From contig OZ010577.1 in NCBI GenBank assembly GCA_963932145.1, positions 14,051,889 through 14,115,888 on the forward strand: a DNA stretch of 64,000 bases, given 5' to 3'. Both the position numbers and the translations under genes were made by a program. Below, piece by piece: positions 50,911 to 61,310 of this stretch. The notes under the pieces are model-generated. The model was not told the DNA's origin and did not search any database. It saw only the letters and a program-made list of their open reading frames with translations. The DNA comes from Acanthosepion lycidas. Taxonomy: Eukaryota > Mollusca > Cephalopoda > Sepiida > Sepiidae. Every line of letters begins with the position of its first letter. Position 1 is the stretch's first letter.

Positions 50911-52673
50911 AACTCATACATTGAGCGGAGCATGCAAAGGATACGATTCATATAACAGGGATTTCCTTGAAAAACTGTGTGGACGCAAAATGGGTGATCG
51001 CTGTATGTTTCTCTCATGCCGTGCGTTCTATTTACATTTGCTTTCTTACATTTATCTTTATGAACAGGCAAGAGCCTCCTCTAAAACTTGCTTAAAATTA
51101 TTTTTCATTCGAATCCATACAGTGAGCGGAGCATGCAAAGGATACGATTCATATAACAGGGATTTCCTTGAAAAACTGTGTGGACGCAAAATGGGTGATC
51201 GCTGTATGTTTCTCTCCTGCCGTGCGTTCTATTTACCTTTACTTTCTTTCATTTATCTTTATGAACAGGCAAGAGACTCCTCTAAAACCTGCTTACAATT
51301 ATTTTTCATTCAAACTCATACATTGAGCGTAGCATGCAAAGGATACGATTCATATAACAGGGATTTCCTTGAAAAACTGTGTGGACGCAAAATGTGTGAT
51401 CGCTGTATGTTTCTCTCCTGCCGTGCGTTCTATTTACATTTACTTTCTTTCATTTATCTTTATGAACAGGCAAGAGACTCCTCTAAAACCAGCTTACAAT
51501 TATTTTTCATTCAAACTCATACATTGAGCGTAGCATGCAAATGATACGGTTCATATAACAGGGATTTCCTTGAAAAACTCTGTGGACGCAAAATGGGTGA
51601 TCGCTGTATGTTTCTCTCATGCCGTGCGTTCTATTTACATTTACTTTCTTTCATTTATATTTATGAATAGGCAAGAGCCTCCTCTAAAACCTGCTTACAG
51701 TTATTTTTCATTCGAACTCATACATTGAGCGGAGCATGCAAAGGATACGATTCATATAACAGGGATTTCCTTGAAAAACTGTGTGGACGCAAAATGGGTG
51801 ATCGCTGTATGTTTCTCTCATGCCGTGCGTTCTATTTACATTTGCTTTCTTACATTTATCTTTATGAACAGGCAAGAGCCTCCTCTAAAACTTGCTTAAA
51901 ATTATTTTTCATTCGAATCCATACAGTGAGCGGAGCATGCAAAGGATACGATTCATATAACAGGGATTTCCTTGAAAAACTGTGTGGACGCAAAATGGGT
52001 GATCGCTGTATGTTTCTCTCCTGCCGTGCGTTCTATTTACCTTTACTTTCTTTCATTTATCTTTATGAACAGGCAAGAGACTCCTCTAAAACCTGCTTAC
52101 AATTATTTTTCATTCAAACTCATACATTGAGCGTAGCATGCAAAGGATACGATTCATATAACAGGGATTTCCTTGAAAAACTGTGTGGACGCAAAATGGG
52201 TGATCGCTGTATGTTTCTCTCATGCCGTGCGTTCTATTTACATTTACTTTCTTTCATTTATCTTTATGAATAGGCAAGAGCCTCCTCTAAAACCTGCTTA
52301 CAGTTATTTTTCATTCGAACTCATACATTGAGCGGAGCATGCAAAGGATACGATTCATATAACAGGGATTTCCTTGAAAAACTGTGTGGACGCAAAATGG
52401 GTGATCGCTGTATGTTTCTCTCATGCCGTGCGTTCTATTTACATTTGCTTTCTTACATTTATCTTTATGAACAGGCAAGAGCCTCCTCTAAAACTTGCTT
52501 AAAATTATTTTTCATTCGAATCCATACAGTGAGCGGAGCATGCAAAGGATACGATTCATATAACAGGGATTTCCTTGAAAAACTGTGTGGACGCAAAATG
52601 GGTGATCGCTGTATGTTTCTCTCCTGCCGTGCGTTCTATTTACATTTACTTTCTTTCATTTAACTTTATGAAC
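50911..52673 (+). repeat. Amplified CTTGCTTAAAATT modules
   Basis: A four-monomer unit of 804 bp is repeated (starts at about 50,921 and 51,725). Each has GGAGCATGC, TTGCTTTCTTACATTT with CTTGCTTAAAATT, CGAATCCATACAGT and a TTTACCTTTAC unit. The first version then goes through ATGTGTGATCGC, ACCAGC, AAATGATACGG and GAATAGG, and the second through GAATAGG directly. Stops lie at about 51,542, 51,667 and 52,271. Confidence 0.8.
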
Positions 52674-53075
52674 AGGCAAGGGCCTCCTCTAAAACCTGCT
52701 TACAATTATTTTTCATTCGAACTCATACAGTGAGCGTAGCATGCAATTGATACGATTCATATAACAGGGATTACCTTGAAAAACTGTGTGGACGCAAAAT
52801 GGCTGTTCGCTGTATGTTTCTCTCCTTTCGTGCGTTCTATTTACAATTAATTTCTTTTATTTAACTTTCTATACAGGCAAGAGCATCCTCTACAACCTGC
52901 TTGCAATTATTTTTCATTCGAACTCATACAGTGAGCGTAGCATGCAAAGGATACGACACATACAACAGGGATTACCTTGAATAACTGTGTGGACGCAAAA
53001 TGGGTGATCGCTGTATGTTTCTCTCCTGCCGTGCGTTCTATTTACCTTTACTTTCTTTCATTTATCTTTATGAAC
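52674..53075 (+). repeat. Divergent monomer pair, copy 4
   Basis: TCCTTTCGTGC is at 52,823, which is 4,019 bp (20 x 201 - 1) after copy 3. This copy and copy 5 have GCTTACAATT and GTTCTATTTAC where copies 1 and 3 have GCTCACAATT and GTTCTGTTTAC. Copies 4 and 5 therefore form one subgroup and copies 1 and 3 the other. Confidence 0.85.
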
Positions 53076-54884
53076 AGGCAAGAGCCTCCTCTAAAACCTG
53101 CTTACAATTATTTTTCATTCAAACTCATACATTGAGCGTAGCATGCAAAGGATACGATTCATATAACAGGGATTTTCTTGAAAAACTGTGTGGACGCAAA
53201 ATGGGTGATCGCTGTATGTTTCTCTCCTGCCGTGCGTTCTATTTACCTTTACTTTCTTTCATTTATCTTTATGAACATGCAAGAGACTCCTCTAAAACCT
53301 GCTTGCAATTATTTTTCATTCAACCTCATACATTGAGCGTAGCATGCAAAGGATACGATTCATATAACAGGGATTTCCTTGAAAAACTGTGTGGACGCAA
53401 AATGTGTGATCGCTGTATGTTTCTCTCCTGCCGTGCGTTCTATTTACATTTACTTTCTTTCATTTATCTTTATGAACAGGCAAGAGACTCCTCTAAAACC
53501 AGCTTACAATTATTTTTCATTCAAACTCATACATTGAGCGTAGCATGCAAATGATACGGTTCATATAACAGGGATTTCCTTGAAAAACTCTGTGGACGCA
53601 AAATGGGTGATCGCTGTATGTTTCTCTCATGCCGTGCGTTCTATTTACATTTACTTTCTTTCATTTATATTTATGAATAGGCAAGAGCCTCCTCTAAAAC
53701 CTGCTTACAGTTATTTTTCATTCGAACTCATACATTGAGCGGAGCATGCAAAGGATACGATTCATATAACAGGGATTTCCTTGAAAAACTGTGTGGACGC
53801 AAAATGGGTGATCGCTGTATGTTTCTCTCATGCCGTGCGTTCTATTTACATTTGCTTTCTTACATTTATCTTTATGAACAGGCAAGAGCCTCCTCTAAAA
53901 CTTGCTTAAAATTATTTTTCATTCGAATCCATACAGTGAGCGGAGCATGCAAAGGATACGATTCATATAACAGGGATTTCCTTGAAAAACTGTGTGGACG
54001 CAAAATGGGTGATCGCTGTATGTTTCTCTCCTGCCGTGCGTTCTATTTACCTTTACTTTCTTTCATTTATCTTTATGAACAGGCAAGAGACTCCTCTAAA
54101 ACCTGCTTACAATTATTTTTCATTCAAACTCATACATTGAGCGTAGCATGCAAAGGATACGATTCATATAACAGGGATTTCCTTGAAAAACTGTGTGGAC
54201 GCAAAATGGGTGATCGCTGTATGTTTCTCTCATGCCGTGCGTTCTATTTACATTTACTTTCTTTCATTTATCTTTATGAATAGGCAAGAGCCTCCTCTAA
54301 AACCTGCTTACAATTATTTTTCATTCGAACTCATACATTGAGCGTAGCATGCAAAGGATACGATTCATATAACAGGGATTTCCTTGAAAAACTGTGTGGA
54401 CGCAAAATGGGTGATCGCTGTATGTTTCTCTCATGCCGTGCGTTCTATTTACATTTACTTTCTTTCATTTATCTTTATGAATAGGCAAGAGCCTCCTCTA
54501 AAACCTGCTTACAGTTATTTTTCATTCGAACTCATACATTGAGCGAAGCATGCAAAGGATACGATTCATATAACAGGGATTTCCTTGAAAAACTGTGTGG
54601 ACGCAAAATGGGTGATCGCTGTATGTTTCTCTCATGCCGTGCGTTCTATTTACATTTGCTTTCTTACATTTATCTTTATGAACAGGCAAGAGCCTCCTCT
54701 AAAACTTGCTTAAAATTATTTTTCATTCGAATCCATACAGTGAGCGGAGCATGCAAAGGATACGATTCATATAACAGGGATTTCCTTGAAAAACTGTGTG
54801 GACGCAAAATGGGTGATCGCTGTATGTTTCTCTCCTGCCGTGCGTTCTATTTACATTTACTTTCTTTCATTTAACTTTATGAAC
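53076..54884 (+). repeat. Further copy of the 51.3-52.7 kb module
   Basis: The module with ATGTGTGATCGC, ACCAGC, AAATGATACGG, GAATAGG and CTTGCTTAAAATT is repeated, lying 2,010 bp (10 monomers) after its copy at 51,725. GAACATGC (about 53,276) is a private change shared only with about 57,697. An extra GAATAGG unit is inserted at 54.28-54.48 kb, and the next unit has GAGCGAAGC, also seen at about 23,594. Confidence 0.8.
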
Positions 54885-55286
54885 AGGCAAGGGCCTCCTC
54901 TAAAACCTGCTTACAATTATTTTTCATTCGAACTCATACAGTGAGCGTAGCATGCAATTGATACGATTCATATAACAGGGATTACCTTGAAAAACTGTGT
55001 GGACGCAAAATGGCTGTTCGCTGTATGTTTCTCTCCTTTCGTGCGTTCTATTTACAATTAATTTCTTTTATTTAACTTTCTATACAGGCAAGAGCATCCT
55101 CTACAACCTGCTTGCAATTATTTTTCATTCGAACTCATACAGTGAGCGTAGCATGCAAAGGATACGACACATACAACAGGGATTACCTTGAATAACTGTG
55201 TGGACGCAAAATGGGTGATCGCTGTATGTTTCTCTCCTGCCGTGCGTTCTATTTACCTTTACTTTCTTTCATTTATCTTTATGAAC
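54885..55286 (+). repeat. Divergent monomer pair, copy 5
   Basis: It is 2,211 bp (11 x 201) after copy 4 and shares that copy's GCTTACAATT and GTTCTATTTAC states. GACACATACAACAGG and CTTGAATAACTG follow, as in the others. Confidence 0.85.
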
Positions 55287-58200
55287 AGGCAAGAGCCTCC
55301 TCTAAAACCTGCTTACAATTATTTTTCATTCAAACTCATACATTGAGCGTAGCATGCAAAGGATACGATTCATATAACAGGGATTTTCTTGAAAAACTGT
55401 GTGGACGCAAAATGGGTGATCGCTGTATGTTTCTCTCCTGCCGTGCGTTCTATTTACCTTTACATTCTTTCATTTAACTTTATGAACAGGCAAGAGACTC
55501 CTCTAAAACCAGCTTACAATTATTTTTCATTCAAACTCATACATTGAGCGTAGCATGCAAAGGATACGATTCATATAACAGGGATTTTCTTGAATAACTG
55601 TGTGGACGCAAAATGGGTGATCGCTGTATGTTTCTCTCCTGCCGTGCGTTCTATTTACCTTTACTTTCTTTCATTTATCTTTATGAACAGGCAAGAGCCT
55701 CCTCTAAAACCAGCTTACAATTATTTTTCATTCAAACTCATACATTGAGCGTAGCATGCAAAGGATACGATTCATATAACAGGGATTTCCTTGAAAAACT
55801 GTGTGGACGCAAAATGGGTGATCACTGTATGTTTCTCTCCTGCCGTGCGTTCTATTTACAATTACTTTCTTTCATTTATCTTCATGAACAGGCAAGAGAC
55901 ATCTCTAAAACGTGCTTACAATTATTTTTCATTCAAACTCATACAGTGAGAGTAGCATGCAAAGGATACGATTCATATAACAGGGATTTCCTTGAAAAAC
56001 TGTGTGGACGCAAAATGGGTTATCGCTGTATGTTTCTCTCCTGCCGTGCATTCTATTTACATTTACTTTCTTTCATTTATCTTTATGAACAGGCAAGAGC
56101 CTCCTCTAAAACCTGCTTACAATTATTTTTCATTCAACCTCATACATTGAGCGTAGCATGCAAAGGATACGATTCATATAACAGGGATTTCCTTGAAAAA
56201 CTGTGTGGACGCAAAATGGGTGATCGCTGTATGTTTCTCTCATGCTTTGCGTTCTATTTACATTTACTTTCTTTCATTTATCTTTATGAACAGGCAAGAG
56301 CCTCCTCTAAAACCTGCTTACAATTATTTTTCATTCAAACTCATACATTGAGCGTAGCATGCAAAGGATACGATTCATATAACAGGGATTTCCTTGAAAA
56401 ACTGTGTGGACGCAAAATGGGTGATCACTGTATGTTTCTCTCCTGCCGTGCGTTCTATTTACAATTACTTTCTTTCATTTATCTTCATGAACAGGCAAGA
56501 GACATCTCTAAAACGTGCTTACAATTATTTTTCATTCAAACTCATACAGTGAGAGTAGCATGCAAAGGATACGATTCATATAACAGGGATTTCCTTGAAA
56601 AACTGTGTGGACGCAAAATGGGTTATCGCTGTATGTTTCTCTCCTGCCGTGCATTCTATTTACATTTACTTTCTTTCATTTATCTTTATGAACAGGCAAG
56701 AGACTCCTCTAAAACCTGCTTACAATTATTTTTCATTCAACCTCATACATTGAGCGTAGCATGCAAAGGATACGATTCATATAACAGGGATTTCCTTGAA
56801 AAACTGTGTGGACGCAAAATGGGTGATCACTGTATGTTTCTCTCCTGCCGTGCGTTCTATTTACATTTACTTTCTTTCATTTATCTTTATGAACAGGCAA
56901 GAGACTCCTCTAAAACCTGCTTACAATTATTTTTCATTCAAACTCATACATTGAGCGTAGCATGCAAAGGATACGATTCATATAACAGGGATTTCCTTGA
57001 AAAACTGTGTGGACGCAAAATTGGTGATCACTGTATGTTTCTCTCCTGCCGTGCGTTCTATTTGCATTAACTTTCTTTCATTTATCTTTATGAACAGGCA
57101 AGAGACTCCTCTAAAAAGTGCTTACAATTATTTTTCATTCAAACTCATACATTGAGCGTAGCATGCAAAGGATACGATTCATATAACAGGGATTTCCTTG
57201 AAAAACTGTGTGGACGCAAAATGGGTGATCACTGTATGTTTCTCTCCTGCCGTGCGTTCTATTTACATTTACTTTCTTTCATTTATCTTTATGAACAGGC
57301 AAGAGACTCCTCTATAACGTGCTTACAATTATTTTTCATTCAAACTCATACATTGAGCGTAGCATGCAAAGGATACGATTCATATAACAGGGATTTCCTT
57401 GAAAAACTGTGTGGACGCAAAATGGGTGATCGCTGTATGTTTCTCTACTGTCGAGCGTTCTATTTACCTTTACTTTCTTTCATTTATCATTATGAACAGG
57501 CAAGAGACTCCTCTAAAACCTGCTTACAATTATTTTTCATTCGAACTCATACAGTGAGCGTAGCATGCAAAGGTTACGACTCACGTAACAGGGATTTCCT
57601 TGAAAAACTGTGTGGACGCAAAATGGGTGATCGCTGTATGTTTCTCTCCTGCCGTGCGTTCTATTTACATTTACTTTCTTTCATTTATCTTTATGAACAT
57701 GCAAGAGACTCCTCTAAAACCAGCTTACAATTATTTTTCATTCAAACTCATACATTGAGCGTAGCATGCAAAGGATACGATTCATATAACAGGGATTTCC
57801 TTGAAAAACTGTGTGGACGCAAAATGGGTGATCACTGTATGTTTCTCTCCTGCCGTGCGTTCTATTTACAATTACTTTCTTTCATTTATCTTCATGAACA
57901 GGCAAGAGACATCTCTAAAACGTGCTTACAATTATTTTTCATTCAAACTCATACAGTGAGAGTAGCATGCAAAGGATACGATTCATATAACAGGGATTTC
58001 CTTGAGAAACTGTGTGGACGCAAAATGGGTGATCGCTGTATGTTTCTCTCCTGCCGTGCGTTCTATTTACATTTACTTTTTTCATTTATCTTTATGAACA
58101 GGCAAGAGACTCCTCTAAAACCTGCTTACAATTATTTTTCATTCAAACTCATACATTGAGCGTAGCATGCAAAGGATATGGTTCATATAACAGGGATTTC

Positions 58201-58760
58201 CTTGAAAAACTGTGTGGACGCAAAATGGGTGATCGCTGTATGTTTCTCTCCTGCCGTGCGTTCAATTTACAATTACTTTCTTTCATTTATCTTTATGAAC
58301 AGGCAAGAGACTCCTCTAAAACCTGCTTACAATTATTTTTCATTCGAATCCATACAGTGAGCGGATCATGCAAAGGATACGATTCATATAACAGTGATTT
58401 CCTTGAAAAACTGTGTGGACGCAAAATGGGTGATCGCTGTATGTTTCTCTCCTGCCGTGCGTTCTATTTACCTTTACTTTCTTTCATTTATCTTTATGAA
58501 CAGGCAAGAGACTCCTCTAAAACCTGCTTACAATTATTTTTCATTCAACCTCATACATTGAGCGTAGCATGCATAGGATACGATTCATATAACAGGTATT
58601 TCCTTGAGAAACTGTGTGGACGCAAAATGGGTGATCGCTGTATGTTTCTCTCCTGCCGTGCGTTCTATTTACATTTACTTTTTTCATTTATCTTTATGAA
58701 CAGGCAAGAGACTCCTCTAAAACCTGCTTACAATTATTTTTCATTCAAACTCATACATTG
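55287..58760 (+). repeat. Trimer duplication and module copy 3 (ATGCTTTGCG / CTCACGTAACAGG)
   Basis: A three-monomer (603-bp) step is seen in GACATCTCT at 55,899 and 56,502, with ACAGTGAGAGTAGC and ATGGGTTATCGC after each. ATGCTTTGCG lies at 56,242. AAAATTGGTGATCAC (57,020), TCTATAACG, CTACTGTCGAGCG (about 57,447) and CTCACGTAACAGG (about 57,581) follow as at 34.5-35.1 kb. Two extra units (402 bp) lie between the first two markers. TTGCATTAAC near 57,067 is a private stop. Two 200-bp TTTACTTTTTTCATTT units lie at about 58,078 and 58,677, and ATGCATAGGATACG with AACAGGTATTTCC recurs at about 58,570. Confidence 0.85.
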
Positions 58761-60140
58761 AGCGTAGCATGCAAAGGATACGATTCATATAACAGGGATT
58801 TCCTTGAAAAACTGTGTGGACGCAAAATGGGTGATCACTGTATGTTTCTCTCCTGCCGTGCGTTCTATTTACATTTACTTTCTTTCATTTATCTTTATGA
58901 ACAGGCAAGAGACTCCTCTAAAACCTGCTTACAATTATTTTTCATTCAACCTCATACATTGAGCGTAGCATGCAAAGGATACGATTCATATAACAGGGAT
59001 TTCCTTGAAAAACTGTGTGGACGCAAAATGGGTGATCACTGTATGTTTCTCTCCTGCCGTGCGTTCTATTTACATTTACTTTCTTTCATTTATCTTTATG
59101 AACAGGCAAGAGACTCCTCTAAAACCTGCTTACAATTATTTTTCATTCAAACTCATACATTGAGCGTAGCATGCAAAGGATACGATTCATATAACAGGGA
59201 TTTCCTTGAAAAACTGTGTGGACGCAAAATGGGTGATCACTGTATGTTTCTCTTCTGCCGTGCGTTCTATTTACATTTACTTTCTTTCATTTATCTTTAT
59301 GAACAGGCAAGAGACTCCTCTAAAACGTGCTTACAATTATTTTTCATTCAACCTCATACATTGAGGGTAGCATGCAAAGGATACGATTCATATAACAGGG
59401 ATTTCCTTGAAAAACTGTGTGGACGCAAAATGGGTGATCACTGTATGTTTCTCTCCTGCCGTGCGTTCTATTTACATTTACTTTCTTTCATTTATCTTTA
59501 TGAACAGGCAAGAGACTCCTCTAAAACCTGCTTACAATTATTTTTCATTCAACCTCATACATTGAGCGTAGCATGCAAAGGATACGATTCATATAACAGG
59601 GATTTCCTTGAAAAACTGTGTGGACGCAAAATGGGTGATCGCTGTATGTTTCTCTCCTGCCGTGCGTTCTATTTACATTTACTTTCTTTCATTTATCTTT
59701 ATGAACAGGCAAGAGACTCCTCTAAAACCTGCTTACAATTATTTTTCATTCAACCTCATACATTGAGCGTAGCATGCAAAGGATACGATTCATATAACAG
59801 GGATTTCCTTGAAAAACTGTGTGGACGCAAAATGGGTGATCGCTGTATGTTTCTCTCCTGCCGTGCGTTCTATTTACATTTATTTTCTTTCATTTATCTT
59901 TATGAACAGGCAAGAGACTCCTCTAAAACCTGCTTACAATTATTTTTCATTCAACCTCATACATTGAGCGTAGCATACAAAGGATACGATTCATATAACA
60001 GGGATTTCCTTGAAAAACTGTGTGGACGCAAAATGGGTGATCGCTGTATGTTTCTTTCCTGCCGTGCGTTCTATTTACCTTTACTTTCTTTCATTTATCT
60101 TTATGAACAGGCAAGAGCCTCCTCTAAAACCTGCTTATAA
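58761..60140 (+). repeat. Uniform run of near-identical monomers
   Basis: Seven units differ at few sites, chiefly TGATCACTG changing to TGATCGCTG at about 59.63 kb, and CAACC versus CAAAC. Private changes are CTCTTCTGCC (about 59,252), GAGGGTAGC (about 59,364), TTTATTTTC (about 59,881) and GTAGCATACAAAGG (about 59,972). The run ends at TTATAATTATTTTTAATTC, a stop-bearing state shared only with about 10,095. Confidence 0.8.
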
Positions 60141-61310
60141 TTATTTTTAATTCAAACTCATACATTGAGCGTAGCATGCAAAGGATACGATTCATATAAC
60201 AGGGATTTCCTTGAAAAACTGTGTGGACGCAAAATGGGTGATCACTGTATGTTTCTCTCCTGCCGTGCGTTCTATTTACATTTACTTTCTTTCATTTATC
60301 TTTATGAACAGGGAAAAGACCCCTCTAAAACGTGCTTACAATTATTTTTCATTCAAACTCATACAGTGAGAGTAGCATGCAAAGGATACGATTCATATAA
60401 CCGGGATTTCCTTGAAAAACTGTGTGGACGCAAAATGGGTGAACACTGTATGTTTCTCTCCTGCCGTGCGTTCTATTTACGTTTACTTTCTTTCATTTAT
60501 CTTTATGAACAGGCAAGAGACCCCTCTAAAACGTGCTTACAATTATTTTTCATTCGAATTCATACAGTGAGCGTATCATGCAAAGGATACGATTCATATA
60601 ACAGGGATTTCCTTGAAAAACTGTGTGGACGCAAAATGGGTGATCACTGTATGTGTCTCTCCTGCCGTGCGTTCTATTTACATTTACTTTCTTTCATTTA
60701 TCTTTATGAACAGGCAAGAGACTCCTCTAAAACGTGCTTACAATTATTTTTCATTCAAACTCATACATTGAGCGTAGCATGCAAAGGATACGATTCATAT
60801 AACAGGGATTTCCTTGAAAAACTGTGTGGACGCAAAATGGGTGATCACTGTATGTTTCTCTCCTGCCGTACGTTCTTTTTACATTTACTTTCTTTCATTT
60901 ATCTTTATGAACAGGCAAGAGACTCCTCTAAAACGTGCTTACAATTATTTTTCATTCAAACTCATACATTGAGCGTAGCATGCAACGGATACGATTCATA
61001 TAACAGGGATTTCCTTGAAAAACTGTGTGGACGCAAAATGGGTGATCGCTGTATGTTTCTCTCCTGCCGTGCGTTCTATTTACATTTACTTTCTTTCATT
61101 TATCTTTATGAACAGGCAAGAGACTCCTCTATAACCTGCTTACAATTATTTTTCATTCAACCTCATACATTGAGCGTAGCATGCAAAGGATACGATTCAT
61201 ATAACAGGGATTTCCTTGAAAAACTGTGTGGACGCAAAATGGGTGATCGCTGTATGTTTCTCTCCTGCCGTGCGTTCTATTTACCTATATATTCTTTCAT
61301 TTAACTGTAT
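60141..61310 (+). repeat. TGATCACTG-class run before the divergent edge
   Basis: Six units carry a growing number of private changes: CAGGGAAAAGACCCC, CATATAACCGGG, GGTGAACAC, TTTACGTTTAC, CGAATTCATAC, GTATCATGC, TGTATGTGTC, CGTACGTTCTTTTTAC, TGCAACGGATACG and TCTATAACC. The last unit has TTTACCTATATATTC and CATTTAACTGTATG, the first of the near-continuous TTTAAC units that follow. Confidence 0.8.
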
